This document shows positions 1 to 11,400 of a DNA stretch of 64,000 bases, one piece after another. Under the pieces are notes generated by a model. That model did no database searches, was not told the DNA's origin, and saw only the letters and a program-made list of their open reading frames with translations. Every line of letters begins with the position of its first letter. The stretch's first letter is position 1. Origin of the DNA: Carallia brachiata (lineage: Eukaryota; Streptophyta; Magnoliopsida; Malpighiales; Rhizophoraceae); the NCBI GenBank assembly GCA_021464245.1, contig JADCRB010000098.1:1116001-1180000 (forward strand), in the 5' to 3' direction. Both the position numbers and the translations under genes were made by a program.

Positions 1-1
1 A

Positions 2-175
2 GGGATTGCGTCCGTTGGTTGGGTGTTCTTTTACCTATGCTACCCAGAGACACGCGGCAAAACCCTTGAAGACATAGAAGGACTTTTTGGTAGTTTCCTT
101 AAGTGGAGAAACATTGCAAAAGAGAATAGAACAAAGGAGGAGAATAGAGAAGCTAATGGGGGCTACAGCGGGTAG
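2..175 (+). CDS. Polyol/monosaccharide transporter, C-terminal end (partial)
   Basis: Only the last 57 codons are in the window, reading in frame from base 2 to a TAG at 173-175. They encode the end of the last membrane helix (SVGWVFFYLCYPETRGKTLE, then DIEGLF), which carries the PETRGKTLE signature found after helix 12 in major facilitator sugar transporters. The short Glu/Asn-rich hydrophilic tail fits plant polyol/monosaccharide:H+ symporters (PLT family) of the plasma membrane. The rest of the gene lies left of the window, so substrate and subtype cannot be read. The pseudogene at 2872-3473 is a close tandem relative. Family assignment is firm; the polyol subtype is inferred mainly from the longer stretch preserved in that pseudogene. 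Confidence 0.85.
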   Translation, partial: GIASVGWVFFYLCYPETRGKTLEDIEGLFGSFLKWRNIAKENRTKEENREANGGYSG

Positions 176-2871
176 CGTGGGGCCGTTTCTTTCTGAGCTT
201 TGGGCCCGAAATTTCTCAGGCTAAGTTGTACTTTTTTCCCTTTAAAGCTGTTCAGTTTTGTCTTTTGGGTTGCGTGGGCTTTTATGTTCTCTAAAGATAG
301 TCCTCTTTCAAGACCACAAAAAAAGATAGCCCTCTTTGGGCACTTATTGTGTACGGTTTATATCTAATGCAATGCTTAAAACTTCTTTTCTTTCAAAAAT
401 AAAGAATAGAGAATCTAATGGCAAAAATAACGGCGGAATTGGTGGGTTTAAAGCTTAGACTAGTATAGCTTTGAAAATGTTAGATTAGTTGTTTTTTTTT
501 TTTTTTAATTCTTTTGCAATGGTGTGGACTGCTTGAGATGCTTGATGAATGATAAAGAGTGTAAAATGTGATATTGATAAAATAGAAATATCTAATATGA
601 CTTACTATATTCTTGTGTTTTCTTTTTAAATTATGTTTGGTATTGAAGTGAAAAGTGTGTTGTGGTGTAATAACTGTATTTTGAACCAAATGTGATTTCA
701 TTAATATTTGGTAATTCTTTCTAAACAGAGTTTTACAAACGTAATAGCTTTCAAAACTATAGTTTCACAAAAGTACTTTAAACATGCTTTTAGAGAACTT
801 GATAAAAGCTAATGGTCATACCACACAAATTTTGAATTAAGTGGATAAAACTAACTCTACCAATTCAAGAAATTATTAAATATTTAAAATTTAAATTTTT
901 TTACAGCTTTTCCATAACTATTACCAAACAATCTGTAATTTTAAATAATAATACTTTTAATCACATTATTTATTCACAACACTTCAATTCACAGTATTTT
1001 ATCTTACAGTATTGCCAAACAGACCTTTAATGACTTGAACTTTTAAGTAAATTTGAGATCAAAGAGTTTTATTTGACATAATTTTTAACTAATTGATAAT
1101 AGATTCGAATCTCATTATTCTCACATTTAAATATAAATTTATCATTAATTATAAATTTACAATCGTATAAAAATGTGATTTTTCGAATGATTCTTAAGCC
1201 GAAAAGAAGTATGAATAGGAAAGTTGTTGGAGAAACTCAATAAAAAAAGTTTCATGCTAGCGAAACAAATCTATCTTTTTCACGCTAGGGAACCTTGCCT
1301 TGTAAGGGATTTTTTTTTTTTTTTTTTCGCGCTAGCAAAATTTAATTCTCTTTTAAAGCTGGCACCTCTAAAGGACCTCAAACAAATTTATTTTGGTGCT
1401 AGATCGTGTTGGAACCATGTTAAATTGAACCAAGACCATGAATTCTCATAGCTGGAAACATTTTCCACTTGCCAGGTATTCAAATTTGCATCAACAAGGC
1501 AAGGTTTCACGGCTGAAAATCTTGTCAAACCCAAAAAGAAAGTAAGAAAGCCAAACATCATCACATCTACGACAAACGGCTACAAGCCTTTTGGCTACAA
1601 ATATTTTTGCCTGGCTGTACAGATTTTTTCAGCTCATAAAAACTGATATGGAGGCTTGAAATGAAAGGGGATTTACACAAAATCAAGCATAATCCTCTCC
1701 TCTCTCCACCCGCCATTCACTCCTCGAAGAAGTCAAGATTTTTTCAGCTTGCAAATTCAGATTTCTTGGCAACAGGAAAATCAGCCACGTTTAAAGCTTT
1801 CCAACAGCCACAAGTCTCTCCTTAGCCTGTAAATACCAAGCTCCATCAAAGGGCCAGCCATTGCTCTCAAGCATAATTTGCTGTAAAAGAGAAAGAAAAG
1901 ACCTTTATTGAGTTTTGAGCGTTGTGATGAGATTTATACAAAAATCTCCCAGAAAAGAGGGATTTTATAAAAAAAAAAAAAAAGGGAAGAGAGAGTGTTC
2001 TAACACAGAATAAGGAATTGATATGTGAGCGTGTAAGTTCTAAAGTTTATAAAAGTGTGTGATGTTATAGGACCAATCGAGAAATAACCGAGTTATTGTT
2101 GATTTTCTATGAATAGAAAAATATTGATTAGTGAAGTTAAAATTTCAAATTGAAAAGTATTGAGGAGAGAACGTTGAAACAAAAGTTTTAAAACTCTATA
2201 ATTTGGTGTTTCTAGTTTCTTTCTTTCCTTGAACTCATTGTTTTCTATGTGTGTGTGTGTATATATATATATATTGTAATTACACTTATATAATTTTTCG
2301 ATGGTTTGATTTGCCTTTCTTTACATCATTTTATATAGTTATTCTATTCTTATTGTTTTGTGTCTTCGATCATTATACACATATGCATACACAAGGCACA
2401 AATTCCCCTAATTTCTTATCCTTATTCATTGTGCTTGTTATTGACATTATCTTCGCTTGATGTTGTTGGATTGATTGAGCTTCATTTTTCGTACACTCTA
2501 TTTGAACACACATGGTTTGATACAGCTTAGTGTTTGCTATTGCATATTTTCTCTTATTGTCCTTAATTATATCCTCCGCTACAATCTGTGCACATTTCGA
2601 ATGTTTATTTGTCAATTTCATTAATTAAATATTTGTTCGCAATAATCTAGTATATTAAACTGTGCCTTGATCTCTTGGCCCTCTTATTGAACTTGTCTTC
2701 TCATTACACCCATTATTTGTTTTGGGTTTGTTTATTCATATCCACTCTACTTCACTATCATTATTTACTTGTTGCTAATTCACTCCCTCTTGGATACCCT
2801 TAGGACCAACGTTATTCTCTCCCTTTCTTTTCTCTGGTCCTTGTCCAACAGTCTGAGATGCGGGTTGCTTG
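176..2871. other. Intergenic region between transporter and its pseudogene copy
   Basis: No gene is supported here. The first ~320 bases are the transporter 3' flank; the stretch at about 451-482 (GCTTAGACTAGTATAGC...) recurs after the pseudogene at about 3493-3522. A possible MITE lies at about 635-1025: its ends read TTTGGTATTG and CAATA(C/T)..CCAAA-like in opposite orientation, but the arms are weak. Other contents are a 22-T run near 1310, an A-run near 1970, and a TG/TA microsatellite at about 2248-2275. Open frames here are short and of low complexity. Confidence 0.6.
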
Positions 2872-3473
2872 CAACAATGATAAGGCTGGGAACAGATCCT
2901 CCAATCACGAGTTGCTTGCAACAAGAGCCATTGGATAGGTCAAAACAGTACTTGTATTGGCGGCCACACTTTTCTCGGACAAAGTTGGACGGCGCCCATT
3001 GCTTCTGGGTAGCTACGGGGCCATGATACTTTCCTTACCGACCCTTGGATTCGGCCTCACGATCATGGATCATACTGATAAGAAGCTACATTGGGCCGTT
3101 GGGTTCTGCGTTTTGTCGGTATTACTATTCACAGGCTCATTCTCCATGGGTGCGGGGCCCATCGTCTGGGTTACAGGTCGGAGATCTTGCCGTTTGGGCT
3201 ACGCGCTCAAGGCGCGAGTATAGGGGAGACAGTGAATTGAATAGTAAGCGGAGTCGCAGCGGCGACGTTTTTGTCGCTGTACAAAGCAATTACAATTGGC
3301 GGCGCGTTTTTCCTATTTGCAGGGAGTGCCTCCGTTGTCTGGGTGTTCTTTTACCCATGTTACCCTGAGACGCGGGCAGCACCCTCGAACAAATGGAAGT
3401 CCTTTTTGGTAATTTCATCGAGCGGATATCTGTCTTCAAAGACCAGAAGATGGGGGAGGAAAATGAAGACTAA
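2872..3473 (+). pseudogene. Polyol transporter pseudogene (tandem duplicate, C-terminal third)
   Basis: Joined conceptually across frames, the region matches helices ~7-12 of a plant polyol transporter: LLATRAIG, VKTVLVLAATLFSDKVGRRP, GAGPIVWV, SEILPFGLRAQGASIG, ITIGGAFFLFAG and WVFFYPCYPETR. It has at least four lesions. There is an in-frame TAG at 2936-2938, and a one-base loss near 3171 (GTT-ACAGG) shifts the frame before the SEILPFGLR segment. A TGA lies at 3238-3240 where the family has Asn-Arg, and another one-base loss near 3377 follows PETR. The original stop would be the TAA at 3471-3473. The 5' two thirds of the gene are absent or unrecognisable, so it cannot make a transporter. It most likely arose by tandem duplication of the gene ending at 175, because homology continues into the 3' flank. 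Confidence 0.88.
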
Positions 3474-5415
3474 TCTGAAAATTATGGACCAGAGCTTAGA
3501 CTAGTGTAATTTTAAAATGTCAGGTTATAATTATATGATTCAGAGCCCAATAAAAAGGAAATTATAAAAAAAAAAAAAAAAAAAAAGCTTGACTGTAAGT
3601 TTCACTTATACTTTTGTTTTTTAAAAAAAAAAGTTTCACCTCTATTTTGGGTCAAAGTAAATGAACAACGCTGTCAATAATGGGGCAATGGCAAGAGAAG
3701 CGACTTCTTGCCCAGGGGTAGGGTTTCGAATCCCTGTCCTGCTTACCTTCCCTCTCCTCTTAATGTGGCATGACCACTTTTAATTGAAACCAAAAAAAAA
3801 AAAATATTGAACCGAGGGACTAGTGTTAGGCATCTGATTAGTATGTGAATTATCAAATGGAGTTTAAATATACTGGCGGACACAAGTGCATACAATGAAT
3901 GATATTACGTGAGATAAGATTTGGTATAACTAGAATAGTTTTTAGTACATATAAATTTAAAATTAAAATTTACTTTATTTTTATATAACTTTATTACGCG
4001 GTAGTGGTACCAAATACCGTCAATATAGTATAATTACATTGTATTTTTCTCTGTCTACAACGTGCCTATCCAATGAATTATTACCCTTCCTCGCTTTGTG
4101 AAAACGTGTGTGAGAGATAATAGCAGCAGTCCTTACGTCGATGGTACTGCAACTTATGCTCTATGAACATGGCGATCAAACTCGCCACATTTTGGCTTCT
4201 CGAATCCTGCTTTTTTCAGCAAATAAACATTATTTAAAGAGCTTCCATATGTAGTCAAGCATAATTAATTAAGAATATGTTGTCTTATCCCGAAAGATCT
4301 CGTTATTTTAAAAGTTTTAAGTTTTATTGAAATAATTATTTTTTAAAATAATTATAATTTTATTTATGGCAATATATTTTCATAGTTCTAATTGTTTCTT
4401 TTATTTTTGTAAAATATCGTTCTTAAATAATTCAATGACTCAATTTGAACCTTAAAAAACGTTTGTTAAACGAACCTTAATAAGGGTGGGTTCAGCTCGA
4501 CTCCGCTTGATGAATATATTAGATTTGGTGGTGTTCTGTAACCGTTGGAGCTGGATTCAACGCATGCATCCATCCCAGTGGTTGGATCGGGTGCACCGAA
4601 GTGGGGTAAATGGAAAGGGAGCCCATTTTTCTTATGAGAAGCAAGGAGATTTACCATCTCTTTGCTGATGGGGCAAATTCTCACTTCTTATATGAGTTAA
4701 TCCAATTTGCCAGTTATCGCCTACTTTTTTCTTCATTTTATTGACATTAGAAACAGGAATTTGATATTTTCTTACGGTTCAGAAAACACAAATCCCTTTG
4801 TGAGTGGAGAAGGTGAATTGAATTGCTAACAAACCAGAGCCAAAATCTTCCATTATGGGAAAGAAAATCCATCGTCTAAATAACCCATTTCAACAAACTC
4901 ACATGTCTTTCCTTTTGTTTTTTGTTCCAAAATTCCAAACGAATTCATCTAGTTTATCTGCTACTCAAATACTCTACATAATACAGATAACAAGACAAAG
5001 GGCAAACAAACTCATTATTCAACTCAACATTCATGAGTACATGTGATTGGGAAATTTTATTTTTCCTCCTTTTGTTGGGGTGGGAGAAGAGAGGGAGTGT
5101 AGGGAGGTAAATATGGTTTATTCGAGTGGCTACAGAATGAGTGAATGTTGCACATTTCTTGTAATACTATATAAAAAAAGGGAGCATATTTCATTGACAA
5201 ATAGGAAAAACAAACTGTACTACCTAGGGCCTAGCAAGGAATGCCACCAATGTGTTACAAAGAGAGAATATTCTCTACTGCCGTTTTAATAATTTTTTCT
5301 ACCTCAGCTATCAAGAGTGGAATTCCTTGAATAAAATAAAAAAAAAATCAAAGGCTACAAGATCAAGACAGTAATTACAAGCAATGTACACTTACAATGA
5401 ATGCTGGATTTTCAT
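3474..5415. other. Intergenic, including the 3' flank of the PI4K gene
   Basis: Apart from the SINE-like piece at 3665-3805 I see no gene. The DNA is AT-rich with scattered A/T runs. The part nearest 5415 is probably the 3' UTR of the minus-strand PI4K gene; its poly(A) site cannot be placed with confidence. The frames at 4466-4684 (both strands) and 4855-5289 have no recognisable motif. Confidence 0.6.
3665..3805 (+). mobile_element. Possible tRNA-derived SINE fragment
   Basis: A tRNA-like promoter arrangement is visible: a GGCAATGGCAAGAG segment about 35 bases ahead of GGTTTCGAATCCC, which is a Pol III B box with one extra T. A pyrimidine-rich segment and a 13-A run near 3791 follow. I could not find a clean target-site duplication. 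It may be a SINE or a decayed tRNA-like repeat. Confidence 0.4.
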
Positions 5416-8400
5416 TTACTTTTCAATGCCCTGTTGCAGATATTGTATCAAGTCATACCCAGCTGTGGTCCACTTGTTGTAGGCATCCACACACACACGA
5501 ATCATGAAATTAGCAGCTTCACGCTCACTCATTTCAGGATGAAATCTCTTGCGAAGATTTCCAATTGGATCGCCCCGGCTGAAGCAAGGTAATCCACTAT
5601 CTAGCATCAACATCACAGTGTTAATTATTCCATCCATGTAACGCCTGGCTGCAAGATATCCCTTCACACACAACCTGTAGTAAAATAATAGAATCAGTCT
5701 TGTCCATAATCACAAGTAAGGAGGGAGAACATACAGGAAATGCAACGATATTACCTTACAAACTGCAACCAGGTTTCGCTCTTCATGACACCTGATGGAT
5801 CAAGTAATTGAGTCATCTCATGGCTCAGCTTAAAATGTGCACTCTCGAAGCGCATATTTCCACCAGGGGATGTCTCCAAGATGAAACCAAAATCAATATG
5901 AACGAGTCTCCCTTCACTGCATTTCCATATATGTAAGATTTGAATGATTGTTATATTTTTATTCGTTTTCCCTCAAAATCATAAACCTCAATGTCTCAAA
6001 AAGGACAAAGAGAAGAAGCTTGGCTAACCAGATAAGTCTAGTAACCCCATCCATGTTCCCTGTGTTGCCCGGTTATGAGCAAATTGTAGTGAGGGACTAT
6101 TTGATATATTTTTGTCAATGAATTTATTTGTGACTCTCAGGCACTGAAACTTTCAATTACTCTTTTTACCCCATAAATATTGCAATTTCCAATTAATTAT
6201 CAGACAGGGAATTTGGAAAAAAAAAAAAAAAAAAGTCAAAACTCATACTTGTCAAAAAGGAGATTCCCATTGTGTCTATCCTTTGGCTGGAGTAAAAGGC
6301 TGGCAACAGCATAACCAGCACTACTAATGATAAATTTTTCTCGGGCAGCTTCAAAACTAGGAGAGCCTACAGGCCCGAAATCTTGTTGAAAAATCTCAAA
6401 CAGACCCCCATCTGTTGTCTCACCCATCTGACTCCTGCTCCGGGTGTTAGGTACAACCTGCGTGTGTTGAGAGAATAGAAAACTGAGATAAGGAACACCA
6501 AAATACCATATTAAAGAAAGTTCTTTAAAAGTGAAAGAGATGATTGCAATATATCTGACAAGTCGAAAGAGAAGCCTGAGTAAAATTTCCCACGTAAGAA
6601 ACACAGATCTGTTTGCTAGTTGTTCCATTTTGATGCCAACAAGAACATGAACCACCAATATGAGTTTCAACATTACAATATGCAACAACAAAACATCCTT
6701 GCTTGTCTAGCATGAACATTGCAAGTTGTTCATTCTAGCGTCCAGTCCAAATCACATCGTAAAATAATTTGGTTGAACCTGTAAAACATTTTATTTAAGT
6801 TTGATTGTCTGGTTTTGCTGGAAAAAAAATCAACGTTTTAATTTCCAATCAATAAATGCTCTTCAATCAAGTTGCCAAATGTTAAACAGGATTCAGTAAT
6901 ATTGAGCTTCTTTGTAAGAGCATTGAAATTACATAAAAGGGCAACACAATTCACGAGGCTCCCATATCTGTGGGGTTTGGAAGGCTTAATATATGCAGCC
7001 TTCCCTTTGTTGTTGTAAAGAGGTTGTTTCCAGAATTCGAACCTATAACCACCAGCTCAAAAGGAAGTAACCTTTCCATTACACCAAAGCTCCCCTTCAG
7101 TTTGAAATTACACAGATGATCTATGTGAGACTACATATAAGAGCATAGCCCACTCTGACCTCTGCTTACACACAAACTTAAATATGTTCAAGGTCAAATT
7201 GGGCTATATGTTAAACGAAAAAATAAAGAGTAGAACCTTACCTCAATTATTCCTCTTTCTGGGCCAGTTGGCAGAACACCATAAGGAAACAAATAGAGGT
7301 TAAGGCCAACTGCTTGAAATATGTCTCTAAGAAGTGCTATGACTTGCAGGGCTAGAACATCTTGTCGACAGTCATCTCCAACCTTTACATTAAAATATGT
7401 CAGCTAAAGTTCTGAAAATTTTGGTTTAAAAACTAAGGGTGTGTTTGATTACCGTAAATATTTTACAGGAAAAAATTTTTCTCATTTTTCGGCGCTTGTT
7501 TCACGTAAAATATTTTATAATGAAAATTTTGGGGAAATTTTGGGGAAAATTTTAAGATTTTTAGGGAAAATAACTTCTCTTTTTTCTGAGCTAAAGTTAT
7601 TTTCTGGGAAAAACACAAAGTGTACATTAAATAAGTGATAAGGGAAAATCATCATTTTCACTGCAAATATTTTCTCTTTCAAATATTTTACAAAAGTAAG
7701 TTATTTTACAGCAAACAAACGGACCCTAAGAGAAATAATTTCGTTTGGCTAAACCCACATTTTATCAATGCCATTAGGATTCAACAACATTTTGAAAGCA
7801 TCAGTAAATTTTTTGGGATGGAAACAAGCCATGGCCTGCACACGGATGCCAGCATGACAATAAGAGGGGAAACAAAAAATACATATTTGCTTACAACAAC
7901 AAAAACTTAATCTCATATTTAATTGGAGTCAGCCACATGAAACTTTTCTTGTCATTCCATTCTATCATGCACAGGAATGAGACCTAATTATTTTAAATAC
8001 TTCCTTACTGAGGATTCCTAAGTCAACTTAGGTCTTCCTTAGGTATCTTAAAACCATGTATGATTTTCGCTTAAGAATAGAAGCAGACAAGCTCACCTTG
8101 AAGATGCATGCTTGGGGCTTTATATCATTGTGGTCCCCATCCCGGTCAACAACATTAAATGTAACCATGATTGGAACCTTTGCTGCTGATTGCAAGGGTA
8201 TTCCGCTGTCCACCCGAATACCCCTAACAAGCTTGTTAGGAGCAGTAGGTAGATAAAGATCTTCGCCCTCCATTTCAATTTTTTCTAATTCCCTGTTGTG
8301 CCAAGAACAGCATCAACTTCAATGGCAATGTAACATACAAAAGAAAAGGACGTTAATGTTAAACAGGCTACAGTCATACCTTCTAATACCAGCTCGACGT

Positions 8401-11400
8401 TCTTCCTTCGGAAGTGGAAAGAGTAAACCAGAAACAGACGTGACTTTGTCGAAAAAGGCAAATTCCCGTTTAAACAAATCAAGTGCATTTGGAGTGAAGC
8501 CATCAATAATATGCTGCCGAACAATGGGCAACAGTGCTTGAAAGGAATTATTCTGAAATAAATTACGTAGGCATGGTTATTCAGCAAGAAAAAGTGGACT
8601 AAACCAAATAATTTGTGAATCCAACGACAGACACGCACAAACCTAACCACAATTATACATTTGCATATTCACAGGTATGCATGGATGCATGACATGAATG
8701 TGCATGTGAATGAGCAATCATATGCAACATCCTGAACTACAGATATATATGCATGACCATGGTGTAAGCACACTTTAGATTTCAAGTGCACATGGAATGC
8801 AATGCACAGAAGCATTTGAGGCTATAGTAGACTATATTATGATCCTATGGGTCATTCTCGCCAAATACACCCCCAGAACAAATGACATCCCTCCGCTATC
8901 TAAAATGATGCCAATAGATGTATCACACACTAATAATGACAAAATGTAGTAAATGGTTTTGCAATTACAGAAGTAATATTTACAGCTAGCAGACCATTTC
9001 AAGTGATCCTAACTAAACTGCAGAACACAACTATACATAATACCTTTCCAGAGCCAGCATCTTTCCCTGATTCGGGCACACATGTCTCACCCTGCCATAC
9101 ATAACTTCATCAGTTACAAAAACAAGAGAAGAGTGCTGATACATGTCCTTATACAAGATGAAACAGATATTATAAGCAAAGCCATTTTATTCATGTACCT
9201 GAAGATGCCATATCAGGTTATGTGCAAATATGTCACTTCTTTGAGTTGCTCTTAGCAAATATCCTTCTACCAACCTCTGCAAGTATGAAACAATACGTCA
9301 AATGCACTAATAGCAGTAATACTTTACAAAAGCAGGCATCAAGAACAATGATACATTGCCGCTGCCACCTCCTATGGGTCAATGACTTGGAAACCTAATA
9401 ATTAAGTATAGATCTACAGTGTCTAGTATGCTGGAAGGCATAAGTTTGGATTGAGTGGGGCAAACTTAAAATTATAAGTGTAGTTGGAGTATAAGTTATA
9501 ACAATCCCATATTGGAAAGGACGGAAGGAGTAAATCAACATATAAGTATGGTTAGAAGACCCATAACCTAAGCCTTAAGATTTTAGGTAAGGTGTGGTGT
9601 CCAAAATTGCTTACTTCTGATCCATCTAGGTTACTGGGCCTACACTTCTGCAAATCTTTACATGGTATTAGAGCCTGAATCTCGCTGCCTCTCACATTTA
9701 ATGGTGAACTAGAGCTCGGCCCAACCCAAGTGAGTTGGGCTTTCGTTGTTTGTTTACACTTCCAGCCTAAGTGAGCTGGGTTCAACCCAAGTAAATTGGG
9801 CATTCGCGTGAGGGGACATGTTGGTGTATAAGTTACAGAAATCCTATATTGGAAAGGAAGGAAGGAGTAAACCAACATATAAGTGTGGTTAGCAGGCCCA
9901 TAACCTAAGCCTTAAGGTTTTAGGTAAGATGTGGTGTCCAAAAGCCCATTTAATGTTGCTTGCTTCCGATCCATCTAAGTTACTGGGCCTACGCTTCTAC
10001 AAATCTTTACAAGTGTATAGGTTTTCTGGTTCTATTATTTTGAAGCAAGCCAATAAGAGAGATGTCACAATTTCCTGAAGTGCCCTGCCAACACCTCGGC
10101 CCACCCCACCCCCCAACCCCCCCACCCAAAAGGAGTGCTGTAGAACTGAGAAAATACTTTGACAACTCAAACCACCCTTGAACCACAATACTGAACTCTA
10201 GTATAGGCCTACAAGTATAATTGACAAGCAGCTCTTATGAAAAAAACTAAAGACACCCACCTCTTCATCATATCGCAAAGCCTGCACAAGCTGTGGCATG
10301 AAGAAGGTCACCCGCTCAGGAGGATAGGACTCCAGAACCCTAAGTACATATGCCATGACACGCGGATGACCCTTATATGCAGGACTAAGGAACTCAAGAG
10401 CTTGTGTAATTGAACAAGCAGCCCAGTGGGGCAGCTGTTGCAAAAGCACTGAATCTTCATCTACAGCCTTTGGGGTGACAAAATATGGCAATGCTTCCGG
10501 TATGCAGCGGACATCCGTGATATGTGACTGCAACACAATAGTAGAAATTCAAATAACAAACTACACATAATGCTATGGAGTAATAAATAAGCTAACATTG
10601 GAAAAAGCATGCAGATATTCTCTGTTTTTAACATTTGAAACAAAAGGCAAAAAGTGTCCTCATCTATGCAAAATATGAAAAAGCACAATCATCACATGGT
10701 AATTTAATGAAAATCAAGGACTTATCACATATTTTGGTACTGCATCAAATCAGTGGTTTTTTGAACCACCGTGGTGCAAGAAGAAAAAGCCTAGAAGATG
10801 TCTGACATTAACTTGAAACAAACTAATGCAAATGGCAATTTCCAATTTTTCATTGTTGGCCAATATTCACAAAGACTTTCTCTCACTCCTATACCCACAA
10901 GGAGGACATAGCATGGATGAAATCTATGAATTATTTTATCCAGCAAAAGCAAAATATTAGCAGCATTGAAGCTTCCATGTTAACTGAAACGGTCTTAAAA
11001 TAGCTAAAAAGTAGAGCAAATGGCAGAGTAATTGTGAATGCTACCATCCAAAACTTCAAATCATCTCAAAAACATAAATACCAGTACAAGATGAAAGGAA
11101 TTAACCATTTAACACATTTTGAGATTTTAGAAAAGATGTAACATCTGCACCTCACAAGGAGTAGAAAATATGCCTTGTTCACACTGACAGCTTTTCTTTC
11201 ATCTCAATTGAAAATCTCCATTGTAATTCTTAAGATGACGATCACAGATCATCTTTAATGGCATAAAGTCAGAAATCAAATCAGTGAGCGTCCAATGGCA
11301 AATGGTTCAAGTTCCCATCACTTTCCAATGCCTTCTTAACATTCTCATTCTTTCTCTTCCAAGATAATGACCATTATAAAGATGGTTTGCAAATAAAACT

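Larger units (their letters stand above)
9482..10011 (+). mobile_element. TRIM retrotransposon in intron 18 of the PI4K gene
   Basis: Two direct repeats, 9482-9662 (181 bp) and 9819-10011 (193 bp), share blocks such as AACCTAAGCCTTAAG, TACTGGGCCTAC and a TTTACA end. Right after the left repeat (9663) comes TGGTATTAGAGCC, one base from the usual plant primer binding site complementary to initiator tRNA-Met. A purine-rich GTGAGGGGA precedes the right repeat. The internal region is only 156 bp with no coding capacity, so this is a terminal-repeat retrotransposon in miniature. The target duplication AGTGT is exact at 9477-9481 and 10012-10016. The first base of the left repeat is A where the right one has T of the canonical TG. 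Confidence 0.93.

Noticed and set aside
8028..8650. Several overlapping frames on both strands in the PI4K region
   Set aside because: They are read-through of exons 21-22 into introns or shadows on the opposite strand; the spliced model explains them.
9482..10011. Cassandra-type element carrying a 5S-like promoter
   Set aside because: The LTRs have TRIM architecture but I cannot find the 5S A/C-box sequence, so Cassandra is not supported.
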